DNA of 64,000 nucleotides from the NCBI RefSeq assembly GCF_003583985.1, contig NZ_QXML01000004.1, positions 62,001 to 126,000 on the forward strand, written 5' to 3'. How positions within the stretch are numbered: the first letter of the stretch is position 1; each line of letters opens with the position of its first letter. This DNA is from Algoriphagus lacus (GTDB lineage: Bacteria; Bacteroidota; Bacteroidia; Cytophagales; Cyclobacteriaceae). A program made the translations under genes and the position numbers. Positions 19,060 through 27,497 of this stretch are shown here, in pieces. The notes below the pieces were generated by a model. The model worked only from the letters and a program-made list of their open reading frames with translations. It searched no databases and was not told where the DNA came from.

Positions 19060-20242
19060 TGCTGTTGACTTTGTGGAAGATGGCTGTCTGATTCCCCAAA
19101 ATTCGAGTAAATCCTTTCACATCTTCTCCGGTGTAGCCCTTGTTCATTTCTCCGTAGCTTCCAAATTTCGAAGACATCAAATCATGGTCTGAGATGATTC
19201 CCAATAAGGTAAATCGGTAAGGCTGAAGCAATACCCGAACATCGCCGGAAACGTATTTTTGTGTATCAGCAAGGAACGCTTCAAGGTTTCTCATCACCGG
19301 ATCAAGGTAATGCCCTTCATGAAGGTGGTTGCCATAAAATTCTGACAATTGGTTTTTCCAGAACATCTGCCACTTGGTCAAGGTGTGCTTTTCCAAAAGC
19401 TGATGGCCTTTGATGATGATGATAGGGGCTGCAGCTTCGAAGCCTACACGACCTTTAATCCCAATAATGGTGTCGCCAACGTGAATATCACGGCCGATTC
19501 CATAAGGTGCTGCGATTGCCTGTACCTTCTGAATGGCCTCAACTGGTTTTTCATATGCAACTCCATTCACGCCCTTTAACTCACCCTGAACGAAGGTCAA
19601 TTTAATTTCCTTTGGTTCGGTTTCCGTAACCTGGGTTGGCCAGGCTTCTTCCGGAAGGTATTCAGAGGAAGTCAAGGTTTCCTTTCCTCCAACTGAAGTT
19701 CCCCAAATTCCTTTATTGATGGAATAAGCGGCTTTTTCGAAATTCATGGAAACCCCGTGCTTTTTCAAATAATCGATTTCTTCCTGACGGGAAAGCTTCA
19801 AATCACGGATCGGAGTGATGATTTCGATATCCGGCACTATGGTCTGGAAAATCATATCAAAACGAACCTGATCATTTCCAGCGCCTGTCGAACCATGGGC
19901 TACTGCTTTAGCTCCAATGGACTTGGCATATTCGGCCAAAGACTTGGCCTGAAGAATTCGCTCAGCTGATACGGATAGGGGATAGGTGGCATTCTTAAGG
20001 ACATTACCAAAAACCAGGAACTTGATTACCTCCTGATAGTAAGTGTCCAATACTTCCAGAATATGAAAGGAAGCAACCCCGAGACTTTTTGCACGCTTTT
20101 CGATAGTTTCCAATTCTTCTTTGGAAAATCCACCAGTATTTACAATCACTGCATGAACTTCATATCCAAGGTCTTTGGTTAGATGAAGCGCGCAAAATGT
20201 GGTATCCAAGCCCCCACTGTAGGCTAAAACAACTTTTTTCAT
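19052..20242 (-). CDS. argG: Argininosuccinate synthase
   Basis: ATP-dependent condensation of citrulline and aspartate. 396 aa. The N-terminal PP-loop AYSGGLDTTFCAL (residues 8-20) is the AMP-forming nucleotide site; AVAHGSTGAGNDQVRFD is the second family signature. It lies 34 nt after the acyltransferase gene and overlaps argC. No truncation is seen. Confidence 0.95.
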   Translation of the reverse strand: MKKVVLAYSGGLDTTFCALHLTKDLGYEVHAVIVNTGGFSKEELETIEKRAKSLGVASFHILEVLDTYYQEVIKFLVFGNVLKNATYPLSVSAERILQAKSLAEYAKSIGAKAVAHGSTGAGNDQVRFDMIFQTIVPDIEIITPIRDLKLSRQEEIDYLKKHGVSMNFEKAAYSINKGIWGTSVGGKETLTSSEYLPEEAWPTQVTETEPKEIKLTFVQGELKGVNGVAYEKPVEAIQKVQAIAAPYGIGRDIHVGDTIIGIKGRVGFEAAAPIIIIKGHQLLEKHTLTKWQMFWKNQLSEFYGNHLHEGHYLDPVMRNLEAFLADTQKYVSGDVRVLLQPYRFTLLGIISDHDLMSSKFGSYGEMNKGYTGEDVKGFTRILGNQTAIFHKVNSND

Positions 20243-20276
20243 GATGTTTAATAGGTTTGTTCCCGAAGGAAATTGA

Positions 20277-20960
20277 TTACAGGAAAAGGCTCATCACCGA
20301 GTCTTTTGACTTGGTGAGTTTAAGCATAACGAATTTTTTTAGCTGGACCCAACGATCAAACAGCTTCAGTTCTTTTTTAAAATCCTCCCGAAGAGCCAGG
20401 TCCTCGGTATGGTTCTTCTTCGCATGGGGATCATATAGCATGGCTGTACAAAGACAGTTCTGACGGTTTTTGGACATCAGAATCTCATAATTCACACAAC
20501 TTTGGCATCCTTTCCAAAACTCCTGATCGTCTGTGAGATCTGAATAGGAAACTGGAATGTAGCCCAATTCGGAATTGATTTTCATCACTGCCGCACCGGT
20601 GGTCAATCCGAAGATCTTGGAATCAGGATATTTCTTACGGCTAAGTTTGAAGATCTCCTGCTTGATTTTTCGGGCTAATCCGTATTTGCGAAACTGGGGA
20701 GATACGATCAAACCAGAGTTGGCTACGAACTTACCGTGGCCCCAAGCTTCGATATAACAGAATCCAGCCCAAGTGCCATCAGAAGTGAGCGCAATGACCG
20801 CTTTTCCCTCATCCATCTTGGTTTCGATATAGGCGGGACTTCGCTTGGCAATTCCAGTTCCACGAGCTTTCGCAGAGCTTTCCATTTCCTCAGTAATAAC
20901 AGTCGAGTAAACTTTATGAGAGGAATCAGCTACAATGATTTTGAAAGAGATGTCTTCCAT
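20277..20960 (-). CDS. GNAT-family acyltransferase heading the arginine operon
   Basis: A 227-aa protein with a GNAT core: strand and loop AVIALTSDGTWAGFCYIE, acetyl-CoA pyrophosphate loop in SPQFRKYGLARKIKQEI (Q/R-x-x-G-x-A form) and GLTTGAAVMKINSELGYIPV. A C-terminal part carries four cysteines (CQSCVNYE and QNCLC) that could bind metal. As the first gene of the arginine cluster, which otherwise lacks argA and argJ, it is the best candidate for the glutamate N-acyltransferase (acetyl- or succinyl-CoA). The function is inferred from position; the GNAT fold is seen. It opens the operon, with a 390-nt gap upstream. Confidence 0.75.
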   Translation of the reverse strand: MEDISFKIIVADSSHKVYSTVITEEMESSAKARGTGIAKRSPAYIETKMDEGKAVIALTSDGTWAGFCYIEAWGHGKFVANSGLIVSPQFRKYGLARKIKQEIFKLSRKKYPDSKIFGLTTGAAVMKINSELGYIPVSYSDLTDDQEFWKGCQSCVNYEILMSKNRQNCLCTAMLYDPHAKKNHTEDLALREDFKKELKLFDRWVQLKKFVMLKLTKSKDSVMSLFL

Positions 20961-21349
20961 GGATATTGTACGAATTAACCTTGCCTTTTGGGCTCAGGGG
21001 TTGGGATTAAGAAACTATTAGAATTTTAGGCGAGAGGAGTTTTCCGCATAGGAAAACAAATGATGGCATAGGGTCAAACCCTAAAAGTATACCTGTTCCT
21101 CCTCGAAGGGGAAAAAATTGGCATAACAGAACTCAAAACAGCTGGAATGATTGCTGCTAAGGATTGGTTCGCTATGTAGATTCGAGTGATCATGCTTTTG
21201 AGGCTGCAAATGTTGTACCTCAAAAAATCAATTGCAAGAAAATTATGTAATATTTTGATCCTTCAGGATTTTTACATCTTAAAGAACGGTTCCGGTTGTT
21301 TTTACTACTGAACTTAAGGATGTTCAGGATTTAATTTGGAAGGTTTGTT
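20961..21349. other. Intergenic region with possible decayed coding sequence
   Basis: About 390 nt without an intact gene. It must hold the promoter of the arginine operon, but I find no good -33/-7 pair. A 7-bp hairpin GTTTTCC/GGAAAAC lies at 21039-21057. Between 21087 and 21349 the plus strand reads like protein in pieces (LLEGEKIGITELKTAGMIAA, then after a frameshift YVDSSDHAFEAANVVPQ, then after a stop YFDPSGFLHLKERF), which suggests a decayed gene of unknown kind. Confidence 0.3.
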
Positions 21350-22597
21350 TCAACCCGCCATTTCTTTCAACGCAGCCACCAGTTGATCCAATTCGGCTGT
21401 GGAAGTGTAGATATTAGGTGAAACCCGAACACCTTTAACTCCTGAACCATCAATTGGCGCTGTGAAGATTTTGTATTTATCCATCAGTGTTTTGCCCATA
21501 TCAGCAGGTGTATATTTCTCTACCCATACATTTCCAATTCCGCAGCAACGGTGATTTTCATGAGGAGTGTTTACTTTGATTCCCGGATAATTTCTTACCT
21601 GATCCGACCAATACTTTTGAAGAAACCTCAATCGGTGCTCTTTTCGATCAATTCCAATTTTATCCTGAAATTCCAATGCATTTATTACGGAAAGGTCTGT
21701 AGCTGCAGGGTGAGTACCGATATGATTTAGGTAACCAATCGTTTTTAAATTCATATCAAAAGGAGCCAAAAGTGGCTGAATCTTGCTGATTTTATCCTTT
21801 TTCACAAATAGCATTCCCGCTCCAAGCGGCACGCTAAGCCATTTGTGCAGGCTGCTCCCGTAATAATCACAATCCAATTCATGCATATTGAAAGCAAAAT
21901 GTCCCACTGCATGAGCGCCGTCAAGCATGATTTCCACCCCGTGCTGATGTGCCATATCCGCAATCTTTCTGACTGGAAGAATATGTCCGGTAATATTCAC
22001 GATGTGTGGCACCATCATCAATTTGGTATTTGGGGTAATAGCCTTTCGGTACGCTTCAACCACTTCCTCATCATTTTGAGGATGCATAGGAATATCAATT
22101 TTCACTGTTTTGATTCCCCAACGTTTGGATGCCAATTCGAACATGGTCTGCATACTTCCATAGTCCTGATGTGAAAAAATCACCTCATCCCCGGGTTTCC
22201 AGGGATAGCCAGAAATAATCAAATCAAGCGACTCTGTGGTATTCCTAGTCAAAACCACTTCTTCGGGTGAGGCTCCTACGAACTTGGCAAGCTGGGCAGC
22301 ACATTTGGCTTTATTTTCAAACTGTACCCCACGCATGTAAAAAGAAGCTTGGTAATTAATCTCCCGGATGTGGGTGATGTATTTTTCCAGGGTTTCTTCC
22401 GGCAAAAAACAATAGTACCCATTTTCCAAATTGATGTAATCGGGCTTAATCCGATAGCCTTTTCGGATTTGGTCCCAGATATCATCTGCTGAATAATCCA
22501 GATTTTCCAGCGAAAACTCTTCCGCTTTAGCAGAAAAGAAAGTTCCGCTTCCGATGCCCAAGGCGGCCAAAGATTTAAGAAATGAACGCTTATTCAT
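21350..22597 (-). CDS. Exported class V aminotransferase (isopenicillin-N-epimerase-like)
   Basis: PLP enzyme of 415 aa. The N-terminus MNKRSFLKSLAALGIGSG with FFSAKAEE is a signal-like peptide (single K-R pair, possibly Tat-type), so the protein is probably periplasmic. The PLP lysine is in SSLHKWLSVPLGAG; LTRNTTESLDLIISGYPW, HIVNITGHILPV and MLDGAHAVGHF are typical of the isopenicillin N epimerase/NifS-like group. C-terminal GVRVSPNIYTS fits. Substrate unknown. It overlaps nothing and is followed upstream by the 51-aa zinc-ribbon gene, 16 nt away. Confidence 0.85.
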   Translation of the reverse strand: MNKRSFLKSLAALGIGSGTFFSAKAEEFSLENLDYSADDIWDQIRKGYRIKPDYINLENGYYCFLPEETLEKYITHIREINYQASFYMRGVQFENKAKCAAQLAKFVGASPEEVVLTRNTTESLDLIISGYPWKPGDEVIFSHQDYGSMQTMFELASKRWGIKTVKIDIPMHPQNDEEVVEAYRKAITPNTKLMMVPHIVNITGHILPVRKIADMAHQHGVEIMLDGAHAVGHFAFNMHELDCDYYGSSLHKWLSVPLGAGMLFVKKDKISKIQPLLAPFDMNLKTIGYLNHIGTHPAATDLSVINALEFQDKIGIDRKEHRLRFLQKYWSDQVRNYPGIKVNTPHENHRCCGIGNVWVEKYTPADMGKTLMDKYKIFTAPIDGSGVKGVRVSPNIYTSTAELDQLVAALKEMAG

Positions 22598-22613
22598 AGT
22601 GTGGGGTGGTTTC

Positions 22614-22769
22614 TCAGAGCAAGTAGGAAAGTAGCCAAATGATCACAAGAATCAGTGCCATCCATGTAATCCAAGGGGAACGTTTTGGGAACTCAAACTT
22701 GCAAATCGGGCAAACCGATGCTTTGGAGTCTATTTCCATTGCACAGGAGGGACATTCTTTGGTTTTCAC
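22614..22769 (-). CDS. 51-aa zinc-ribbon membrane protein (GTG start)
   Basis: A short gene lying 16 nt upstream of the aminotransferase gene in the same direction. Two CxxC knuckles, CPSC (residues 6-9) and CPIC (20-23), form a zinc ribbon. A single membrane helix (about 33-51, WITWMALILVIIWLLSYLL) ends the protein. It starts at GTG 22769 and stops at 22614. No upstream ATG is in frame nearby. The organisation (soluble zinc ribbon at the N-terminus, tail anchor at the C-terminus) is common among small Bacteroidota proteins of unknown role. Its position suggests co-transcription with the aminotransferase. Confidence 0.75.
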   Translation of the reverse strand: MKTKECPSCAMEIDSKASVCPICKFEFPKRSPWITWMALILVIIWLLSYLL

Positions 22770-22921
22770 GGTGATTCTTGAACTCTTTGGATTAAAATCC
22801 GATTTGACTTTTAATTAAAGAAAAAAAGTAATGAAATCAAGTATGTCCGTGTCCATATCAGACAGTGAAATGATTATCGGCCAGACGGGGTTTCCATATT
22901 GCCTTCAAAAAATATAATCTT

Positions 22922-23635
22922 ATGAAAATCGAAATTTGGTCCGATATCGCTTGTCCCTTTTGTTACATCGGAAAGAGAAAGCTGGAAAAAGCAATTCAAA
23001 AATTCCCTTACAAAGATTCAATTGAGATCGAATGGAAGAGTTTTCAGCTCAATCCCGACCAAAAGACCGATCCGTCAGTCAGTTCTTTTGAATACCTGTC
23101 AAAATCCAAGGGTTGGTCAATGACTCAGGTGAAAGATATTACCGCGCATGTCTCTGAAATGGCAGAGGCAGAAGGCTTGACTTTTAATTATGAAAAAACC
23201 GTCATGGCCAATACAAAAAATGCCCATCGGCTGATTCATTTGGCTAAAAAGACCGGAAAGGGGAACGAGATGAAGGAGCAATTGCTGAATGCCTATTTCA
23301 CCGACGGTATGAATGTGGATGATTCGGCGACATTGATTTCCCTTGGAAAAGAAGTTGGACTGGATGAAGCTGAAGTAAAAACAATGCTTGAATCGAATCA
23401 GTATGAAGAATCTGTAAATCAGGATATTTATGAATCCAGATTGATCGGAGTTAGGGGAGTTCCTTTCTTTGTTTTAGATCGGAAATTCGGAATCTCCGGA
23501 GCTCAGGCCGATGAGGTTTTTGATCAGACCTTGGAAAAAGCCTGGACAGAATTTGCCAAAAACAATCCGATTCTGGATATGGCAGGTAGCACCGAAGGAG
23601 AGAGTTGTGATGTGGATGGGGAAAATTGCTTTTAA
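22922..23635 (+). CDS. DsbA family (FrnE-like) oxidoreductase
   Basis: Thioredoxin-fold protein, 237 aa, without a signal peptide, so cytoplasmic. The redox motif is CPFC (residues 11-14) in IWSDIACPFCYIGKRKLE, the FrnE/2-hydroxychromene-isomerase-like start. The cis-proline loop appears as GVRGVPFFVLDRKFGISGAQ. The tail carries a second cysteine pair in ESCDVDGENCF, which could form a disulfide or metal site. It converges with the SMP-30 gene and is divergent from the zinc-ribbon gene. Confidence 0.88.
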   Translation: MKIEIWSDIACPFCYIGKRKLEKAIQKFPYKDSIEIEWKSFQLNPDQKTDPSVSSFEYLSKSKGWSMTQVKDITAHVSEMAEAEGLTFNYEKTVMANTKNAHRLIHLAKKTGKGNEMKEQLLNAYFTDGMNVDDSATLISLGKEVGLDEAEVKTMLESNQYEESVNQDIYESRLIGVRGVPFFVLDRKFGISGAQADEVFDQTLEKAWTEFAKNNPILDMAGSTEGESCDVDGENCF

Positions 23636-23645
23636 AATTGTAGAA

Positions 23646-23687
23646 AGTCCGAAGACCGAAGCCATTTCTGACTTCGGTCTTCGGTCT
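23646..23687. repeat. Long inverted repeat between convergent genes
   Basis: Two 16-nt arms (23646-23661 and 23672-23687) with one mismatch and a 10-nt loop. Each arm is itself two tandem copies of GACCGAA-type units. It may act as a bidirectional terminator for the dsbA-like and SMP-30 genes (a T run follows at 23693-23699 on the plus strand), while its composition is that of a dispersed intergenic repeat. Confidence 0.6.
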
Positions 23688-23697
23688 ACCAGCTTTT

Positions 23698-24621
23698 TTA
23701 CCAAACTCCTCTTGTTTTCATCTTCAGGGTGTATACAGCATCCATTGCGGTAATAAACAAGGTTTTTCTGTCCAAGGCCCCAAATACAACATTTGCAGTC
23801 CATTTGGCAGGAACAGGGATATGAGCGATTTTTTCACCGTTTTTGTCAAAAACAGTGACTCCGTCCCCGGTGAGATAGACGTTGCCACGCTCATCAAGTG
23901 TCATTCCATCTGATCCCATCTCACAAAAAAGCGTTTTGTTGGTCAGGTAGCCATCATCCTGAATGTCATATTTCCAGGTTTTTTTAGCCCCGATATCTGC
24001 GACATACAAGTTCTTCCCATCTGGAGTTCCCACGATCCCGTTTGGCTTGGTCAAGTCTTCAGTCACTCTGAAAAACTCTGAGCGATCGGCGGACAAAAAA
24101 TAGACATGCTCTCCATCTTGCTGTCTTTCGGGAGTTCGGATTCCTTCCCAATAAGGCCTGGCATAAAGTGGATCAGTGAAATACAACCCCCCTTTTGGCC
24201 TGACCCATACATCATTTGGCCCGTTCAGTTTTTTGCCTTTAAACGAGGGAACAATCACTGTTTCTTTTCCTGTGTTCTGATCTATTGCCCAAAGTTCATT
24301 ATTCAAATCAGCCGCGGCAATGAGGGTACCGTCCAGTTGAAAATATAGCCCATTGGATCTTCCTGCACCTTCCCTAAAAAGGGTAACCTTATTGCTACCG
24401 GCTGACCATTTGTAGATTTTATCGTTGGGTTGATCCGTGAAGAAAATATCACCCATTCGGTTTACTGCCGGACCTTCGGTGAAGGTAAATCCATCCTGGA
24501 CTTTTACCAACTCTGCATCTTTTGCCACAATTCCTCTTTTGTCTTCTATTTGGGCATAAAGAGCGGTTGAGGCCAATAATAAGGCTGAAAAAGCCAAGGC
24601 ATTTTTAAAATTTCTATGCAT
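23698..24621 (-). CDS. Secreted SMP-30/gluconolactonase family protein
   Basis: Six-bladed beta-propeller, 307 aa, with a signal peptide (residues 1-23, ending ALYAQ). Family motifs include GFTFTEGPAVNRMGDIFFTD (substrate/metal glutamate), FREGAGRSNGLYF, LNGPNDVWVRPKGGLYFTDP and TKPNGIVGTPDGKNLYVAD. These suggest lactone hydrolysis of a sugar acid, with Ca or Zn bound in the pore. It lies 11 nt from a TolB-like propeller gene in the same direction. Confidence 0.9.
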   Translation of the reverse strand: MHRNFKNALAFSALLLASTALYAQIEDKRGIVAKDAELVKVQDGFTFTEGPAVNRMGDIFFTDQPNDKIYKWSAGSNKVTLFREGAGRSNGLYFQLDGTLIAAADLNNELWAIDQNTGKETVIVPSFKGKKLNGPNDVWVRPKGGLYFTDPLYARPYWEGIRTPERQQDGEHVYFLSADRSEFFRVTEDLTKPNGIVGTPDGKNLYVADIGAKKTWKYDIQDDGYLTNKTLFCEMGSDGMTLDERGNVYLTGDGVTVFDKNGEKIAHIPVPAKWTANVVFGALDRKTLFITAMDAVYTLKMKTRGVW

Positions 24622-24632
24622 AAGATTTTGGG

Positions 24633-25526
24633 TTATTTGCGTTGCATGACGATGACCAATTTATCCAAATCAGGACTGTAGGCCATTCTGGTGATATTCT
24701 GGTGGGTGTCAGAGGTGATTTTGCCTAGGAATTCCCATTCCGATTGGTTGACTCTCTTTCTATAAATTCCATTTCCCTGAGCCATCAGCAGGTAATTGTG
24801 ATCTAGCCAAATAAAATCAAGTGATCCCGCTAAACCAAAGCCAAAAATATGCGCTTTTCCATTTTCAATATCGTAGCTGCGAATTGGTAACTCCAACCCA
24901 GCCAAGGTTTCTTTTGGGGATTTCATGGATAGGTAGCTGATCTGGGAAGTTTTGGGTCTTCGCTTCACCGATCGACCAATATGGGTATCTATTTCCAACA
25001 AATCGCCTTTTCCTCGGGCGTATACCAAGCGATTGGGTTCTCCAAGGATAAACATCGCTGCTTTGTTGTCATACCAGTCATAATAGCCCACCGGGGCTAT
25101 GTCGTCATAAAGCAGCTCCGGTGCTTCGAGATTAATCGGATATAACCAAAGGCGCTGTGTGCTGTCCGGCTCCATCACTACAGCAGATACGTACTGGCCA
25201 CAATCCGTGAGCGTTGGGGAAAACTCGCTTCGGTCCGCCGTTCTGCTCAGATTGGTGAAATTGCCCGTTCGGAAACTGTAGAGAATGATATCATGATTTC
25301 CCTTATCATCTGCCGCAGAAAAAACCAACTCTGCATCGTTGATGAAATTGGGTTGATTGTCGTATTCAGGTCGATTAGTTAGCGGTTTGGCAGTTTCAGT
25401 AAGGATTTTCAGCTTCCCTCCTTTGCCTTGTGTATCCAATACCCACAAGTCAAAACCTCCCTGAGCTTGAGCCAATTGAAGGGATGAAAGGAAAAGGATG
25501 AAAACTATTGACAGAAATACTCGCAT
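24633..25526 (-). CDS. Secreted TolB-like beta-propeller protein
   Basis: About 297 aa. I use the ATG at 25526, where MRVFLSIVFILFLSSLQLAQA forms a clean signal peptide; the longer reading begins at a TTG codon. Propeller features: NFINDAELVFSAADDKGNHD, YSFRTGNFTNLSRT and GQYVSAVVMEPDSTQRLWLYP. These look like TolB/WD40-like (PD40) strands, ending in a conserved MAYSPDLDKLVIVM stretch. Family assignment is by repeat style, and its function is unknown. It precedes the SMP-30 gene by 11 nt. Confidence 0.75.
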   Translation of the reverse strand: MRVFLSIVFILFLSSLQLAQAQGGFDLWVLDTQGKGGKLKILTETAKPLTNRPEYDNQPNFINDAELVFSAADDKGNHDIILYSFRTGNFTNLSRTADRSEFSPTLTDCGQYVSAVVMEPDSTQRLWLYPINLEAPELLYDDIAPVGYYDWYDNKAAMFILGEPNRLVYARGKGDLLEIDTHIGRSVKRRPKTSQISYLSMKSPKETLAGLELPIRSYDIENGKAHIFGFGLAGSLDFIWLDHNYLLMAQGNGIYRKRVNQSEWEFLGKITSDTHQNITRMAYSPDLDKLVIVMQRK

Positions 25527-25575
25527 GAAATTGGGCTTAAAGCCAACCAAATTACAAAATGAAGGTTAAAGTGAC

Positions 25576-26658
25576 GTGGGGAAATTAAAGCTTTATACCA
25601 ATTCTTTTTTTGACGAACTAAGACATCGACAGGATATTCTTGCAGATGATGCAGTTTCAGCTTTGATTCGAAATCCGGAATGGATCGAGTTGATCAACAC
25701 TTGGGATAGTATTCCTTCTGAATTGCCTTCGTCTTTTTCTCCTGAACTCAAGGAGTATTTTGGCTTTTATGAAAAGAAAAAAGTATTGGTAGATGAGAAT
25801 TCCCTAACTGGCGGACAACGATTTTTTGATAAAAATGGAGAGTTGTACTTGGCCATGCTTGGTTTTTATGCGCTTCCATATTGCTATGCATTTGCAGATG
25901 GGGCCCAAGTCTTGGTAAGATCTAAGCGGATTTTGGAAAATGTCGGGGAGCGATTGGGAGAGACTGCCAGTTTCGTGATGGATATTTTCGAACCGGGAGC
26001 ATTTTTTCAAAAGGGAAAGGCCTATCTCACCTGTTCAAAAGTTCGGTTGATTCATGCGTTCAGTCGTTATTTTATCCTTCATTATGCAAAAGACTGGAAT
26101 CCGGCTTTCGGCCAACCTGTCAATCAGGAAGACATGTTAGGCACTAATCTGGCTTTTAGTTTCATTGTGTTGAGGGGATTGACCAAGCTTGGTTTTCAAC
26201 CTTCTGAGGATGAATACCGGGATGTTTTAAAGTATTGGAAATGGATCGGTGAATTAATGGGGATTGATGTTTCATTTTGGCCAGAAACCTCCAAAGAGTC
26301 ATTCGAATTGGATAAACTAATCCGTAAGAGACACCTGAAAAGTTCGGAAGCCGGGCAAAAGTTATTGGATTCTTTAATCCTGAATTATCGAAGTACCATT
26401 CCGGATCCATTGATTAATCAACAGGTGGAGCGCCTGTTGTTTTTTTTCCTTGGCAAAGAAGCCTCAGCAGCACTTGGGTTAAAAGCAAGCAGAAAGCTTC
26501 CCGGTAACCTGCTGGGATTGATGTTTACATTTTTAGGATGGAAAAATTTTGGAGGGAAAAAAGGATATGCCCACATCAGACAAACCATGGAAACCCAGCA
26601 AAAAAGTCAATTCGGAAGGGTGCTAACTATCCGATTACCTGAGCTTAATCGTACATAA
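25576..26658 (+). CDS. MpaB-type oxygenase (DUF2236)
   Basis: A 360-aa protein starting with GTG. The conserved block KVRLIHAFSRYFILH (about residue 155) followed by VNQEDMLGTNLAFSFIVLRGL (as VNQEDMLGTNLAFSF and IVLRGL) is the signature of the DUF2236/MpaB family, which includes the heme b rubber oxygenase Lcp; the histidine is the likely proximal heme ligand. Membrane segments are not clear. In fungi MpaB cleaves a prenyl chain; a bacterial substrate is not known. The gene is divergent from the propeller gene and is followed by the DUF2752-TM2 pair. Confidence 0.75.
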   Translation: MGKLKLYTNSFFDELRHRQDILADDAVSALIRNPEWIELINTWDSIPSELPSSFSPELKEYFGFYEKKKVLVDENSLTGGQRFFDKNGELYLAMLGFYALPYCYAFADGAQVLVRSKRILENVGERLGETASFVMDIFEPGAFFQKGKAYLTCSKVRLIHAFSRYFILHYAKDWNPAFGQPVNQEDMLGTNLAFSFIVLRGLTKLGFQPSEDEYRDVLKYWKWIGELMGIDVSFWPETSKESFELDKLIRKRHLKSSEAGQKLLDSLILNYRSTIPDPLINQQVERLLFFFLGKEASAALGLKASRKLPGNLLGLMFTFLGWKNFGGKKGYAHIRQTMETQQKSQFGRVLTIRLPELNRT

Positions 26659-26730
26659 TCGAACACTATTTGTTCGCAATTCACCCAAGTATTTTACATG
26701 AACGTGGAAATCTGTGGATTTAGGCCACAT

Positions 26731-26759
26731 TTGCCAGCTGGCACCTTTTTCGTACTTTG
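26731..26759 (+). promoter_or_regulatory. Candidate promoter of the DUF2752-TM2 pair
   Basis: TTG at 26731-26733 is followed after 19 nt by TACTTTG at 26753-26759, near the TTG-N19-21-TAnnTTTG consensus but one base short in the -7 box. The predicted start of transcription is at or very near the ATG at 26766, so the transcript may be leaderless. Confidence 0.35.
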
Positions 26760-26765
26760 AGTGGC

Positions 26766-27071
26766 ATGAAGCAATTCACCGCATATCTGAATCGATTTCC
26801 TATGGAGTTGGTTTTTTGGATCGGAAGCTTAGCCGCTATTCTGATGCTGGACCCACACTCCGGAAGCCATCTGAGCTTATGTCCGCTCAGTCAGTTGGGA
26901 TTCGACTGGTGTCCGGGTTGCGGATTGGGAAGGTCCATGAATCTCCTAGCGCGGGGTGATTTTCAGGCTTCCTGGTCTATGCATCCACTCGCCATGCTGG
27001 CTTATGCAGTGATCTTCCACAGAATCTGGAATCTTATAAAAACCCTAAAAACAACACACAATTATGGCTAA
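26766..27071 (+). CDS. DUF2752 membrane protein
   Basis: About 101 aa with two or three membrane helices. The conserved core CPLSQLGFDWCPGCGLGRSM (with two cysteine groups) and the later W-S-M-HPL motif are characteristic of DUF2752. The ATG at 26766 is preferred over the TTG 9 nt upstream. Function unknown. It overlaps the TM2 gene by 8 nt, so the two are translationally coupled. Confidence 0.8.
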   Translation: MKQFTAYLNRFPMELVFWIGSLAAILMLDPHSGSHLSLCPLSQLGFDWCPGCGLGRSMNLLARGDFQASWSMHPLAMLAYAVIFHRIWNLIKTLKTTHNYG

Positions 27072-27444
27072 TGTATTGAGACACCTTCCTGAATTGGAGG
27101 GTATGGAACTGGGATACATCCAGGGCTTGATGAAAAATATGGATGAAGACCAAGCGTCGCTTTTTGCTCAGGTTTATAGAGCAAGAAGAAAGGACGCGCA
27201 AATGATATTGATTTTGACCTTGATCGGTTTCTTTGGTTTTGCGGGATTACATCGCTTTATCCTAGGACAGATCGGTTTGGGGATTCTTTACATCCTGACA
27301 ATCGGACTTTGTTTCATCGGTACCATTGTCGATTTGGTAAATTACAAGAGTCTGGCCTATGAGTATAACATCAAAGTGGCTCATGAGACTCTGGCCATGA
27401 TTTCGAACCACTTCCCAACTATGGGTAACAATCCCACTACCTGA
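27064..27444 (+). CDS. TM2 domain membrane protein
   Basis: 126 aa. A soluble N-terminal part (residues 1-45) is followed by two membrane helices in the TM2 pattern: GFFGFAGLHRFILGQIGLGI, then YILTIGLCFIGTIVDLVNY. The HRF-containing turn and the FIGTIVDLV second helix match the TM2 family (unknown function in bacteria). Coupled to DUF2752 by an 8-nt overlap. This DUF2752-TM2 association is frequent in Bacteroidota and suggests a joint role at the membrane. Confidence 0.85.
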   Translation: MANVLRHLPELEGMELGYIQGLMKNMDEDQASLFAQVYRARRKDAQMILILTLIGFFGFAGLHRFILGQIGLGILYILTIGLCFIGTIVDLVNYKSLAYEYNIKVAHETLAMISNHFPTMGNNPTT

Positions 27445-27468
27445 TTTAATTAAACTTACACACGAAGG

Positions 27469-27494
27469 AGCCTCGGGAAACCGGGGCTTTTTTG
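27469..27494 (+). terminator. Rho-independent terminator after the TM2 gene
   Basis: AGCCTCGG and CCGGGGCT form an 8-bp stem (one T-G pair) closed by a GAAA tetraloop (27477-27480), and a run of T residues follows (27489-27493). A clear intrinsic terminator for the DUF2752-TM2 transcript. Confidence 0.9.
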
Positions 27495-27497
27495 GTT

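Noticed and set aside
12647..20960. Arginine cluster read as a laterally acquired island
   Set aside because: Gene order and the argF' type are usual for Bacteroidota, and there is no flanking mobility gene or clear change in base composition.
23646..23687. Possible CRISPR-like repeat unit
   Set aside because: There are only two arms forming one hairpin, no spaced array and no cas genes.
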